Part shown: in pieces, positions 1-8,622 of the stretch | Layout: every line of letters starts with the position of its first letter | Position numbering within the stretch: position 1 is the stretch's first letter | Assembly (NCBI RefSeq): GCF_001667375.1 | Contig: NZ_LZIN01000081.1 | Span: 1-64,000 of the forward strand | Reading direction: 5' to 3' | Source of the DNA: Mycolicibacter sinensis | GTDB lineage: Bacteria > Actinomycetota > Actinomycetes > Mycobacteriales > Mycobacteriaceae | Length of the DNA: 64,000 nt | Position numbers and translations under genes: made by a program | The notes under the pieces: generated by a model | Database searches by the model: none | Told to the model about the DNA's origin: nothing | Seen by the model: the letters and a program-made list of their open reading frames with translations, nothing else

Positions 1-913
1 GTGGGGGCCGCCGGCGAACAGTACATCGACTTCGAGCCGCCCTCGAACACCGGCCCGTTCCTGTCCGGCGGCCCGGGGGGCCCCCCCCTACCCGGCCCCC
101 ACGCCGATTCCGATCTCGCAGCTGCTGGCCGACGCCGACGGCATGCTGGCCCAGACCGACCCGCGCAAGCTCGATCTGATCAAGTCCGAACTCAGCCTCT
201 CCGAGGACGGCCCGCGCAAGCTCACCGACATCGTCGACGGTGGTACGTTCCTGCTGTCGACCCTGGATTCGGTTCTGCCGCAGACGGTGAGCCTGTTGAA
301 GACCAGCCGGGTAGTGCTGACCATGCTCAGCGACGTCAACAACGGTCTGGCCGCGACGTCGGACAATCTCGACAAGGTGCTCAAGGGCGTCAATCCGATG
401 ATCGGCGGCTACCGGCAACTGGTCGATCAGGCACCGGCGATGCTGTCGTCGGTCGACGGCCTCTTCGACGACAACTCCGACACCATGGTCGGGCTGCTGG
501 GCAACCTGGTCACCACGGCGCAGCTGCTCTATGTGCGGACACCGGCGCTCAACGCGCTGTTCCCCAACTACCGGGGTTCGACGGTGGAGGCGCTCAGCTC
601 GGCGATCCACGAGGACGGGATGTGGGCGACCGTCGACATCTACCCGCGCTACACCTGCGACTATGGGACGCCACGGCGCAACCCGTCGGCAGCGGACTTT
701 CCCGAACCGTTCCTCTACGGCTACTGCCGCGACACCGACCAGTCGGTGCTGGTGCGCGGCGCTCACAATGCGCCACGCCCACCGGGCGACGACACCGCGG
801 GCCCGCCGCCCGGCGCGGACCTGGCCTCGACCACCGACCCGACCCCCAAGGGCCGCTACACGATTCCCACCCCGTACGGCGGACCGCCGCTGTTGATCGA
901 TCCGCCACGCTGA
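1..913 (+). pseudogene. MceF-family protein, 5' end outside window, reading frame interrupted
   Basis: This is the C-terminal part of the last Mce subunit (F type) of a second mce operon. Mce subunits are thought to form a periplasmic lipid-transport assembly with YrbE permeases. Frame 1 opens with the typical MlaD-domain segment GEQYIDFEPPSNTGPFL. From about position 98 the family sequence continues in frame 2 (PISQLLADADGMLAQTDPRK) and runs to the TGA at 911-913. That part includes the MceF-type stretch LNALFPNYRGSTVEAL...DIYPRYTCDYG and a proline-rich tail. The frame change falls in a G6C8 run at 75-88, so it may be a sequence error or a true lesion. The real start lies before the window. 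The plus-strand genes that follow belong to the same operon. Confidence 0.75.
75..88. other. G6C8 homopolymer at the mceF frame break
   Basis: Six G followed by eight C sit exactly where the MceF reading frame changes. Between the residues SGG and PISQLL the translation in neither frame looks like an Mce protein. Homopolymers of this kind are prone to sequencing or assembly error, so the break may not be biological. Confidence 0.6.
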
Positions 914-932
914 TGTGCAAGGAGACGCTGCG

Positions 933-1511
933 GTGAGCACCGCTGACGAACCGGATACCACCGAAGACCTGCCCGAAGAAGCGCCGGAAGACCTGCCCGA
1001 AGGTGCGCCGGAGCCGGCACCACCGGTGCGCTCCCGGCACCGCACCCTGGCGATGGCGGGGGTCGCAGCCGCCTACCTGGTGGTCTTCGGTCTGGTCATC
1101 GGGTTGGGTTGGCAGCTGTGGCAACAGCATCGGGTCGCCGCCGCCGGGGCGGCCGGGCAACGCGCCGCGGTGGACTACGCCCAGGTGTTGACCAGCATCG
1201 ACTCCGACCGGGTGGACGACGATTTCGCCGCGGTGCTCAACGGCGCGACCGGGGATTTCAAGGACACCTACACCAAGGCCAGTGTGGGACTGCGCCAGCT
1301 GCTGATCGACAACAAGGCGTCGGCCCAAGGCGTCGTGGTGGATTCGGCCGTCCAGTCCGAGTCCACGGACACGGTGGTGGTGCTGTTGATGGTCAATCAG
1401 ACGGTTAGCAACACCACCCGCCCGGACCCGCGGGTGGACCGCAGCCGGATGAAGATGACGATGCAGAAGGTCGACGGTCGATGGTTGGCGAGCAAAGTCG
1501 AATTGCCCTAG
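933..1511 (+). CDS. Mce-associated membrane protein (Mas/Mam family)
   Basis: This 192-aa protein has an acidic, proline-rich cytoplasmic N-terminus (residues 1-35) and one membrane span (about 38-62, MAGVAAAYLVVFGLVIGLG). The extracytoplasmic domain is of the Mce-associated type, with the pattern YAQVLTSIDSDRVDDDFAAVLNGATGDFKDTY. Such proteins are encoded after mceF genes and are thought to stabilise Mce complexes. The GTG at 933 was chosen because AAGGAG at 919-924 precedes it at 8 nt; an earlier GTG at 915 overlaps that site. It follows the mceF fragment by 19 nt and precedes the secreted protein at 1522, which indicates one operon. Confidence 0.85.
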   Translation: MSTADEPDTTEDLPEEAPEDLPEGAPEPAPPVRSRHRTLAMAGVAAAYLVVFGLVIGLGWQLWQQHRVAAAGAAGQRAAVDYAQVLTSIDSDRVDDDFAAVLNGATGDFKDTYTKASVGLRQLLIDNKASAQGVVVDSAVQSESTDTVVVLLMVNQTVSNTTRPDPRVDRSRMKMTMQKVDGRWLASKVELP

Positions 1512-1521
1512 GAGGCAAACA

Positions 1522-2307
1522 ATGTGGGCGACCCGGCTACTGACGGGGATGACGGCGACGGTGCTGATGGTGTGCGCCGCACCGGAGGTCGGTGCCTCGG
1601 CCCCGTCGTTCTGCAGCGGGCTGGGCGGCGACTGGGACGGGCACTACTGCAGCACCGACGTGCGCTCCGAGCGGCTGGCCACCCGCTATATCCGGATGGC
1701 GGTGCCGCCAGAGCTGGTCGACCACCCGGTGGCGGGCCCGCCGATTCGCGACTACCTGTCGAAGTTGTTCACCAACTGGCGTGCCAAGGGCGCCTCGATG
1801 GTCGTCGACAGCTGGGGCAACGAGAACTTCGAGATCTTTCAGCACGGCAACGCGCTGACTGTGGTCTTCCACGAGGACTATCACTCCGACGGCCCCTACA
1901 TCAACAACGCCTACCGCACCTTCACCTTCGACATGGGGGCCGGCGGCCGCCAGCTGCAGTTGGCCGACATCACCAAGCCCGGGGTGGACCCACTCGCGAC
2001 GATCCCACAACTCGGCGAGCCTTACATCGTCGAGGCACTCGACCGGGCGTTCTGGGAGCACCGGCCCGGGGATTACCCGTTCGTCCCCGAGCGGTTCACC
2101 CCGGACAAGGTGTTCTCCGGCGGCTACCGGTCGTGGGCGTTGACCCCCGACGAGTTGATCCTGTACATGCCCGACTATCCGGTCAGCCACGATTCGCCGA
2201 TCCAGTACAACCAGATGCAGTGGTACATGGACGGCGGCAACGTCCAGGCGCACATCCCGCTAGCGGCGCTGCGTTCGATTCTGCGCCCCGAGTACGGCGG
2301 GGTCTGA
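1522..2307 (+). CDS. Secreted MPT64/RsiV-like (DUF3298) protein
   Basis: This 261-aa protein has a signal peptide (residues 1-26, ending GASA) and an exported domain. Its later blocks resemble MPT64 and DUF3298: NNAYRTFTFDM, LQLADI, DPLATIPQL, WALTPDELILYMPDYPV and AHIPLAALRSIL. A strong AGGAGG at 1510-1515 sits 6 nt before the ATG. It ends the plus-strand mce-linked operon, 10 nt after the Mce-associated gene. Its enzymatic role, if any, is unknown. The family link is from remembered sequence patterns; the operon position suggests a role in the cell-envelope lipid-transport setting. Confidence 0.7.
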   Translation: MWATRLLTGMTATVLMVCAAPEVGASAPSFCSGLGGDWDGHYCSTDVRSERLATRYIRMAVPPELVDHPVAGPPIRDYLSKLFTNWRAKGASMVVDSWGNENFEIFQHGNALTVVFHEDYHSDGPYINNAYRTFTFDMGAGGRQLQLADITKPGVDPLATIPQLGEPYIVEALDRAFWEHRPGDYPFVPERFTPDKVFSGGYRSWALTPDELILYMPDYPVSHDSPIQYNQMQWYMDGGNVQAHIPLAALRSILRPEYGGV

Positions 2308-2414
2308 GCGGGGTCGGAGCGGCGCTTCCCCCTCGAGATTGTACTGGCGCAGGTGATTTCGCCGGTTTCCCTGCATGATTGCACTCTCGGGCGGATAAGG
2401 GCGGCCCGAACGGG

Positions 2415-3080
2415 TTAGCCGTAGCGGAACAGCAGCAGGCTCACCGTGACCACGCCCGCGGTCAGCGCGATCACCGGCGCTACCACCACATGGGACAGCG
2501 TCGCGCCGACAGTGGCGCCGCCGATCATCGTCAATACCACGCCGTAGCGCAACTTTTCACGGTGCCCGGTCCCGCCGGCCAGCCTGCTGTCCAACCCGAT
2601 TCCGACGATCGTGGAGGTGAGCACCGTGGTGTAGAGCTCCTGGATGCCGAATTGGCGCGCCGTCGAGTTCTGCATGCCGAATGCCATCGCGAGGCCGACG
2701 ATTAAAACCAGTTTGCTGGCGTCGTGGTAGTGCAGCACCCCGAATCCGGCCAGTGCGGCCAGCGCCAGCAGCAGCGCCACCTCGATGCCCAGGGCGGTGC
2801 TGACCCAGGTCCGGACTCGCTGTCCCAGTGCCCGTACCAGGCGGCCACCGGCGATCGCTCCGAGCAGGAACCCGCCGACCGCCACGGCCGCCGCGGTCAG
2901 ATCGATGCCGGCGTGGGCGACGAACAGGAAGCCCAGGAAGATCGCATTGCCGGTCATGTTCGCAACGAACACCCGGCCGAGTACCAGCACGCTGACCGCG
3001 TCGACCAGGCCGGTGGCAAAGGTCAGTAGCAGTAATGCCGTCACCGTGCGCCGTTGCGACAGCGGCGAGGTGACCGGCAT
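2415..3080 (-). CDS. YoaK/DUF1275 family multi-pass membrane protein
   Basis: This 221-aa protein is predicted to be wholly membrane embedded, with about six hydrophobic segments. It carries the YoaK signatures ATGLVDAVSVLVLGRVFVANMTGN near the N-terminus and AMAFGMQNSTARQFG after the middle. The function of the family is not established; transport has been suggested. The ATG lies 3 nt after the stop of the last Mce-associated gene, so it is probably the distal gene of the mce1 transcript. That placement is not part of the M. tuberculosis mce1 operon as I remember it. The gene converges on the plus-strand gene ending at 2307 across 107 bp with no clear terminator hairpin. Confidence 0.85.
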   Translation of the reverse strand: MPVTSPLSQRRTVTALLLLTFATGLVDAVSVLVLGRVFVANMTGNAIFLGFLFVAHAGIDLTAAAVAVGGFLLGAIAGGRLVRALGQRVRTWVSTALGIEVALLLALAALAGFGVLHYHDASKLVLIVGLAMAFGMQNSTARQFGIQELYTTVLTSTIVGIGLDSRLAGGTGHREKLRYGVVLTMIGGATVGATLSHVVVAPVIALTAGVVTVSLLLFRYG

Positions 3081-3083
3081 GAC

Positions 3084-3740
3084 TCAGCTCTGGAACCGCG
3101 GGGTGAGATCCAGTGAGGTGATCGTCGGCATCCTGGTGACCACCCAGCGATTCTGGTCGCGTTTCATGTACAGCCGGTAGGTCAGGTACTTGATCTGCGG
3201 GATGGTCTTGGACAGTTCGCTGGTGGCCGAGGTATTGGTGTAGATCAGCACGGTGGCCTCGGGGCCGTTCAGCGATTCGACTGCGGCGCCGACGATCTCG
3301 GTGCTGTCGGTGACCTTGGCCTGTTTGTTGCTCTCGGCGATCGCAGCGATGAACTTGCGGTACTGGGCTTCCAGGTCGCCGCTGAGGTAGACCGCCGCCC
3401 GATCCGGGAGGGTGTCCAGGTTCTCCGGCGTGTAGTTCCACAGCGTGTGGATCGCTCGGGCTGCCGTCCGGGCGATGTCGAGTTTGGTGGCCACCTCGGC
3501 CCGGTCGAGGAGATACGGCTGTGCGGCGGCCGCCGCGAACGCCGCAGACCCGACGAACAGGGCCGCCGACGCCGCGACCGCGACCCGCAGGCCGAGCTTG
3601 CGGCGCCCGCGGCGGGTGTCCACCGCGGTCTCGGGCTCAGAGTCGGCCTCCGCTTCGCCGTCCGGCTCCGCCTCCGCGCCGTCCGCCTCCTCGCCGGCCG
3701 GTTCGAGCTCCTGCTCATCTGCGGGGCCGGTCTCGGTCAC
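3084..3740 (-). CDS. mam1D: Mce-associated membrane protein, Mam1D position (Rv0178-like)
   Basis: This 218-aa protein has a long acidic N-terminus (Glu/Ala/Asp rich, residues 1-48), one transmembrane segment (about 59-80) and an extracytoplasmic Mce-associated domain. It is the fourth associated gene after mce1F, as in M. tuberculosis. The GTG start at 3740 overlaps the previous stop as GTGA. An ATG 30 nt upstream is possible but would lie inside the preceding gene. It probably accompanies the Mce1 complex at the membrane. The symbol rests on operon position and family resemblance, not on a database comparison. Confidence 0.8.
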   Translation of the reverse strand: MTETGPADEQELEPAGEEADGAEAEPDGEAEADSEPETAVDTRRGRRKLGLRVAVAASAALFVGSAAFAAAAAQPYLLDRAEVATKLDIARTAARAIHTLWNYTPENLDTLPDRAAVYLSGDLEAQYRKFIAAIAESNKQAKVTDSTEIVGAAVESLNGPEATVLIYTNTSATSELSKTIPQIKYLTYRLYMKRDQNRWVVTRMPTITSLDLTPRFQS

Positions 3741-4282
3741 AGCACCTGGCTCAGATTGCTGATCTTCCACTGGTCCCCTTCCTTCTGCGCGGTCGCCAGC
3801 CAGCGAGTTGCGGCCTTGACCTCATGTTTACCGTCCGGCGACTTGCCGTTGTTCTCGACGGCCACCAGCATGCTGACGCTGCCATCGTCGTTCCACCGCT
3901 CGACACCGGCCGCGATCACCGTTCCGGTGGTCGGCTCACTGCGCGCCACCGCGATCAGGATTTGGTTGGCCTTGTCCTGGTATTGCTGAGCGAAGTCCCC
4001 GGTGGCGTGATCGAGGACGGTTGCCAGGTAGTCGTTGGCGTGGAACGGGTCCGGCGAGGTGAACATCGTCATGAACGACTGGACCGCGGCCAGCGCCTCG
4101 ACGTCGCGCAGTGCCGACCTGCGGTGTTGCTCATGGCTGAACAGCGTCGCCGCGCAGATCGCGATCGCGGCGACGCCGATCAGTAGCGAGCCTGCGATCA
4201 CCGTCCTCAGCCGCCGATCGGGCACCGTGCGCTCCACGAAGAGCGGCTGGTCATCGGCCTGGACCCGACGACGCGGACTCAT
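3737..4282 (-). CDS. mam1C: Mce-associated membrane protein, Mam1C position (Rv0177-like)
   Basis: This 181-aa protein has a short basic cytoplasmic N-terminus, one membrane span (about residues 27-46, VIAGSLLIGVAAIAICAATL) and a C-terminal Mce-associated domain. The domain pattern is ALAAVQSFMTMFTSPDPFHANDYLATVLDHATGDF. Its ATG overlaps the stop of the RDD gene as ATGA, so translation is probably coupled. It is the third of four associated genes downstream of mce1F, matching Rv0177 in order. No catalytic residues are apparent. Confidence 0.8.
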   Translation of the reverse strand: MSPRRRVQADDQPLFVERTVPDRRLRTVIAGSLLIGVAAIAICAATLFSHEQHRRSALRDVEALAAVQSFMTMFTSPDPFHANDYLATVLDHATGDFAQQYQDKANQILIAVARSEPTTGTVIAAGVERWNDDGSVSMLVAVENNGKSPDGKHEVKAATRWLATAQKEGDQWKISNLSQVL

Positions 4283-5226
4283 TTGTCCCCCTCGGCGGGC
4301 AGCGGCTTGCTGACAACGGACAGATCGTCCACACGCCAGTTGTGCTGCACCTTGGCGAACACCACCCGCACGGTGGCGCTGATCAACCGCTCCTTGCCGG
4401 CGGTGCCGCGCTGGCCTTGCAGGAACAGCAGCATGGTCGCGCGGCTCTTGGCGGCGTCGAGCACCGCCGCGTCGGTAACCCGGTAGAAGTTCGGCACCGG
4501 CTTGGCGCTGCGGATGGCGTCCAACTGGGGTACCAGTTGCTCGCGGTACTTGTCAGTGGCCAGCGACTGCGCGCGGGCGAAGTCGTCTTCCAGGGTCTCG
4601 GGATCGTAGGACAACATGTCCGCCACGATCTTCGGGCCCTGGCGGGCGATCTGGATGCGGGTTTGATCCGCGTTGTGCTCCGTCCGGTAGACCACCGCGT
4701 AGGCGGCGGCGGCACCGGCAAAACTCAGAACGGCGGCGACCACGAAAGCCGCCATCGCCCGCAGCCGGATGTTCGCCGGCGGCACTCGTAGCTTCGCCGG
4801 GCGCACTTCGGTGCGCGCCACCAGGTCGGCGAAAGTACGCCCGCGCCGGTCGCGCAACGGCCAGAGCCAGCCGAGGAACACAGCGTCCAGCAGATGGGCC
4901 ACTTCGCGCACCAGCAGCCGTCCGGCGCCGACGGCTTCGGTGGTTCCGCCGCCGCGCACCACCTCGATTCCGGCGAACGCGCGGCCCAGGCTCCACCCGG
5001 TCATGGCCGGCAGCAGCACCCGGTTTACCGCGGTCGCCAGGATCACCACCCCGATGAGTGTCATCGCGACCCACCACCACGCCCCGCCGCGCGGGAAGCT
5101 CAGTGCCGCCAACGCCATCGCCGCCACCACGATCACCCCGGGCAGCAGATCGACCGCGTAGGCGATGACGCGGCTACGCCACCGCGCCGCCGGGCCGGCC
5201 GGCGCGTCGAGAACGGCTTCGGTCAC
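4279..5226 (-). CDS. mam1B: RDD-domain Mce-associated membrane protein, Mam1B position (Rv0176-like)
   Basis: This 315-aa protein fuses two parts. Residues 15-130 form an RDD domain with several membrane segments (RSRVIAYAVDLLPGVIVVAA, then GWSLGRAFAGIEVV). After another span near 150-170 comes an Mce-associated extracytoplasmic domain. In M. tuberculosis the second gene after mce1F, Rv0176, has this same RDD architecture, which strongly supports the mce1 assignment. The GTG at 5226 overlaps the previous stop as GTGA. A longer open frame to 5565 exists but its extra residues are only a shadow of the upstream gene. Confidence 0.85.
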   Translation of the reverse strand: MTEAVLDAPAGPAARWRSRVIAYAVDLLPGVIVVAAMALAALSFPRGGAWWWVAMTLIGVVILATAVNRVLLPAMTGWSLGRAFAGIEVVRGGGTTEAVGAGRLLVREVAHLLDAVFLGWLWPLRDRRGRTFADLVARTEVRPAKLRVPPANIRLRAMAAFVVAAVLSFAGAAAAYAVVYRTEHNADQTRIQIARQGPKIVADMLSYDPETLEDDFARAQSLATDKYREQLVPQLDAIRSAKPVPNFYRVTDAAVLDAAKSRATMLLFLQGQRGTAGKERLISATVRVVFAKVQHNWRVDDLSVVSKPLPAEGDK

Positions 5227-5870
5227 CGGGCCACCTGGTCGAGCTTGGCGATCCGGTACTGGCCGTCCTCGCGGACCATCTGGGCACGCAACCGGTAGCC
5301 CGCCTCGCGGCCCTTGGCCTCGACATTGTCGACTTTGATCCGGAATGCCACCAGGACGTCGACCGAGCCGTCCGGGTTGTTGCGCTCCACCGCGGCGCCC
5401 ATCTCGGTGAGCTCGACCTGGACCTTCGCCGCCTGGTACGCAGGCGGAAGGATCTGGGCGTACAGCGCGGCCTGAGTGCGGAACTCCCCGGCCGAACAGT
5501 TGAAGATCTTCTCCTGAGACAGCGACACATCCCCCGGGTCGGGGGCCTGGGTCGCCAGCACGCACGTTTTCGCCGCCTCAATGGCTTCGGCGTTGTCCCG
5601 CGCCATCAACTGACTGGCCGCGTGATCACGCATGCTCAGGTATCCGAGAGCCGTCAGACCGGCCGCCAACAGCACCAGCAACGCACAGATCCCCAGAACC
5701 TGGCGGCGGCCGAGGCGGGACGGCGCCGGTTCCGTCTCCGCCGGGTCGGCGCTGACCGGCTCGGTCGTAGTGACGTCGGCTGCGGTGTCCTCGTCCGCTG
5801 CGTCCGGGCCATCCTGGAGATCTGCGGTGTCGGCGGTGTCTGCGGTCTGCTGTTCCCCGTCCGTGCTCAC
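5223..5870 (-). CDS. mam1A: Mce-associated membrane protein, Mam1A position (Rv0175-like)
   Basis: This 215-aa protein has an acidic Thr/Asp/Glu-rich N-terminus (residues 1-55), one transmembrane helix (about 62-82, QVLGICALLVLLAAGLTALG) and an extracytoplasmic domain of the Mce-associated family. The GTG at 5870 forms a GTGA overlap with the mce1F stop, the same arrangement as at most junctions of this operon. An ATG at 5897 is an alternative start that would add nine residues. It is the first of four associated genes after mce1F. Confidence 0.8.
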   Translation of the reverse strand: MSTDGEQQTADTADTADLQDGPDAADEDTAADVTTTEPVSADPAETEPAPSRLGRRQVLGICALLVLLAAGLTALGYLSMRDHAASQLMARDNAEAIEAAKTCVLATQAPDPGDVSLSQEKIFNCSAGEFRTQAALYAQILPPAYQAAKVQVELTEMGAAVERNNPDGSVDVLVAFRIKVDNVEAKGREAGYRLRAQMVREDGQYRIAKLDQVAR

Positions 5871-7459
5871 TGGAACGGTGCCAGCATCCCCTTCCATGCG
5901 TCGTCTCCTATGTTCATCGAGTTCTCGACGGAGTATTCGACGCCGTCTGGCCCCACCGCCTGGCCACTCTGCGGATTGTAGATCGCCATCGGCGGCCCGC
6001 CCGGAGTGTAGATGCAGGGGTTCGGTTGTTGCCCGTTGCACTGCACGCTACCGGTGCCCGGTCGGGTCAGCGGGTCGTTCGCCGGCGGCGGTGTCGGTGG
6101 CACCATATCCGCGGGCAGCGGGTTGAGGCCGGTGTTGATCGACGGCGCCGGGATCACGTGACCCGGCTCGACCGGCTGGTCGCAGCGCGCGCCCAGCGCC
6201 GGGCAGTTCCGGATCTGGTTCGGGTCGCCGTACCAGGGGTTGGTGCCCAGCGGGACGTACGGCTTGTCGCTGCGGCACTCCTTGGGCGTCGCCGCCCGCT
6301 TGCCGGGCACGTCCACACACGGGATGTTGCGCACCCCGCGAACGTTGTTGGACGGGGTGTCCTGCGGAATCCGGCAGGACACGTCCGGCAGGTCAGCCGG
6401 GCTGGTGTCGGCGAACGCCCGCCACTCCGACGCCGGCAGGTAACCAGTCAGACACGGCGGAGGATAGTTCAAGCTCAGGCCCGGAATGGGAACCGGGAAG
6501 ACCGGCCCGGGGAACGCACCGAGGGCCACGTCGAGTAACGCCCGGCCGGGGAAGACCGAACTTACGGTCTGAATGATCGAGCCGGCCTGGGGCAGGAACA
6601 CCAGCGCCTGCTCGGTGTTGCGGTTGTAGCGTCTGCCCATCTCGGTCAGGATCGAGGCGTTCGCCATCAGCTGCGGCAGGGAGTCCTTGGTCTCGCTGAA
6701 CAGCGTGTGCACCTGATCGATCAGCGGCGGTAGCTCGTGGATGATGTGCTTCACCGTCTCATCGCGGCTGGCCGCCTGGCTGGCCAGGACGTTGAGGTTG
6801 CGCGCCCACTGGTGGATGGCGTCGCCGGAGTCGACCTGGCTTTCGATGATCGGCGCCGACTTGTTCACGATGTCGTTGACGTCGTCGAGATTGGCCTTGA
6901 AGTCGCTGACGATCAACTGCGTCGCATCGACGAGTCGCTGCAGGGACGGGCCTAACCCGCCGACGGCCGTCGCCGTCTCGTCGAGCAGCGCCGAGATCTT
7001 GCCCGCCGGCAACGCGGCCAGACCACGATTGGCGGTGTCCAGCGCCGGCCCGATCGCCGAGGGCACCGTGCCCTTGGTGATCGTCTGGCCTTGCTTCAGG
7101 TACTGCCCCGGGTTGTCGGTGGACACCAGGTCCAGGTACTGCTCACCGATCGCCGACACCGAATGCACGTTGGCGCTGGCATCGGCGGGGATCTTGTACT
7201 TGCTGGAGATCTGCATCGTCGCCTGCGCACCCGTCTCGGTGGGCTCGACGGCGGTGACCCTGCCGATGATGGTGCCGCGGTAGGTGACGTTCGCGGTCTT
7301 GTACAAACCGCCGGCCTCCGGCAGATTCGCCTTCAGCGTGTACTGCCCGATACCCGCCAGGGTCGGCAACCGCAGGTAGTAGACACCCAACACCAGCAAG
7401 GCCACCGCGGTCAGGACGGTGAAGATGACCAGTTGACGCTTGATCTGTGGTTTCAGCAA
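5867..7459 (-). CDS. mce1F: Mce1F, Mce-family lipid-transport subunit
   Basis: This 530-aa protein has an N-terminal signal anchor (residues 9-28). An MlaD-type domain follows (about 38-115, YTLKANLPEAGGLYKTANVTYRGTIIGRV...SAIGEQYLDLVS), then a long helical region (120-300) and a proline-rich, cysteine-containing C-terminus. Mce subunits A-F are thought to form a hetero-oligomeric channel carrying lipids to YrbE permeases; Mce1 is linked to fatty and mycolic acid import. The predicted start is TTG at 7459, overlapping the mce1E stop by 7 nt. It is sixth in the A-F series. Confidence 0.92.
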   Translation of the reverse strand: MLKPQIKRQLVIFTVLTAVALLVLGVYYLRLPTLAGIGQYTLKANLPEAGGLYKTANVTYRGTIIGRVTAVEPTETGAQATMQISSKYKIPADASANVHSVSAIGEQYLDLVSTDNPGQYLKQGQTITKGTVPSAIGPALDTANRGLAALPAGKISALLDETATAVGGLGPSLQRLVDATQLIVSDFKANLDDVNDIVNKSAPIIESQVDSGDAIHQWARNLNVLASQAASRDETVKHIIHELPPLIDQVHTLFSETKDSLPQLMANASILTEMGRRYNRNTEQALVFLPQAGSIIQTVSSVFPGRALLDVALGAFPGPVFPVPIPGLSLNYPPPCLTGYLPASEWRAFADTSPADLPDVSCRIPQDTPSNNVRGVRNIPCVDVPGKRAATPKECRSDKPYVPLGTNPWYGDPNQIRNCPALGARCDQPVEPGHVIPAPSINTGLNPLPADMVPPTPPPANDPLTRPGTGSVQCNGQQPNPCIYTPGGPPMAIYNPQSGQAVGPDGVEYSVENSMNIGDDAWKGMLAPFQ

Positions 7460-8622
7460 TTCCGGTCAGCCCTTTCCACATACGGGCCACCGGGTGCGGT
7501 AGCGGGGTTCGGCGTGTACCGGATGTCCGGGATCATCTTCTCCGGGTCGTGGCCGAAGGACTGCTCCAGCGCCCGCAGCATGCCGGAGAAGCCGGTTCCG
7601 GTCAGGATCGCGTTGTCGATGGACGCATAAGTGAGGTCGACCACCAGCGAGGTGTTGATGAAGTCACCGCGCACCGCCTTGAAGGCACCGTCGACGTGAT
7701 ACGGCGCGGTGATCATTACCTGCAGCAGGTCGGGGATGTACGGCGACGCCTTACGCAGCTCGCGTCCCGGGCACTGGAAATTCGTCAGCACCTTGGTCAG
7801 ATCACCCCGCGCGGGCGCGATCTGCTGGTTGACCGAGGCCCCCATGTCACCCAGCGCTCCGATCGCGTCGATGAAGATCTGCTGCTGGGAGTTGAAGTAC
7901 TTGAACAGCGGCGGGAAGTCGGTCAGGACTTTGTCGATGGTGTCGTTGTGGGCACCGATATAGCTCAGCAACCGGTTGGACGAGTCGATCGCCCGGGTGA
8001 TGTCCTCGCGCTGGTCGTTGAGGTTGGCGACGAACGTGTCCAGCTTGGTCAGGAACGCCCGGATCTGGTCGGCCCGCCCGTTGGACAGCGCGGCGAACTC
8101 GGTGGTGATGGTGTCCAGGTCCGACAATCCGCCGCGTTGCAGCAGCAGGGCCAGACCGGCGAGTGTCCGCTCGATGGTCGGGTACGACGACGAATTGTTC
8201 AGCGCGATCGTGTCGCCGTTGCGCAGTTCGCCCTCCGGGTCGGCCGGTGACTTCAACTCGATGTGCTGCGAACCCAGCAAGCTGGTCTGGCCGATCTTCG
8301 CCGTGGCGTTGCGCGGCAGGTGAACGTCCTTGTTCAGCTTCAGCTTGAGCGTCGCGACCCAGTTCTTCAGCTCGATGTGCTCGACCGCGCCGACGAAGAC
8401 GTCGGCGACCAGCACCCGGCTGTTGCCGTTGAGCGCCAAGGTGTCCGGCACCTGGACGTAGACCGTGTAGGCACCGGGGCCGCTACCCGGACCGCCCGGC
8501 AAGGACACGTTGGCGATACCGCGCCAGCTGCCACAGGACGTCAGCGTCAGGGTGGCCATCAGCAGCACCAGGGCCTGCCAGCTGCGCCGGCTGACCGTCT
8601 TCATCGCTGTACTGCGTCTCAT
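7453..8622 (-). CDS. mce1E: Mce1E lipoprotein (LprK-like)
   Basis: This 389-aa subunit starts with a lipoprotein signal peptide, and a lipobox LTSC puts the lipidated cysteine near residue 30. The MlaD domain follows (about 50-125, YTVYVQVPDTLALNGNSRVLVADVFVGAVEHIEL, then TSLLGSQHIELKSP), then the helical Mce domain. E subunits are the lipid-anchored members of Mce complexes. The ATG at 8622 overlaps the mce1D stop as TGATG; a second ATG six codons downstream is an alternative. The gene lies in strict A-F order. Confidence 0.93.
   Translation of the reverse strand: MRRSTAMKTVSRRSWQALVLLMATLTLTSCGSWRGIANVSLPGGPGSGPGAYTVYVQVPDTLALNGNSRVLVADVFVGAVEHIELKNWVATLKLKLNKDVHLPRNATAKIGQTSLLGSQHIELKSPADPEGELRNGDTIALNNSSSYPTIERTLAGLALLLQRGGLSDLDTITTEFAALSNGRADQIRAFLTKLDTFVANLNDQREDITRAIDSSNRLLSYIGAHNDTIDKVLTDFPPLFKYFNSQQQIFIDAIGALGDMGASVNQQIAPARGDLTKVLTNFQCPGRELRKASPYIPDLLQVMITAPYHVDGAFKAVRGDFINTSLVVDLTYASIDNAILTGTGFSGMLRALEQSFGHDPEKMIPDIRYTPNPATAPGGPYVERADRNC

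Noticed and set aside
2308..2414. Possible bidirectional terminator between the two convergent mce-linked operons
   Set aside because: No stem of useful length could be drawn. Termination here may depend on Rho.
5227..5565. N-terminal extension of the RDD-domain Mam1B protein
   Set aside because: The added residues are another frame of mam1A and have no family resemblance. The GTGA overlap start at 5226 fits the operon pattern.
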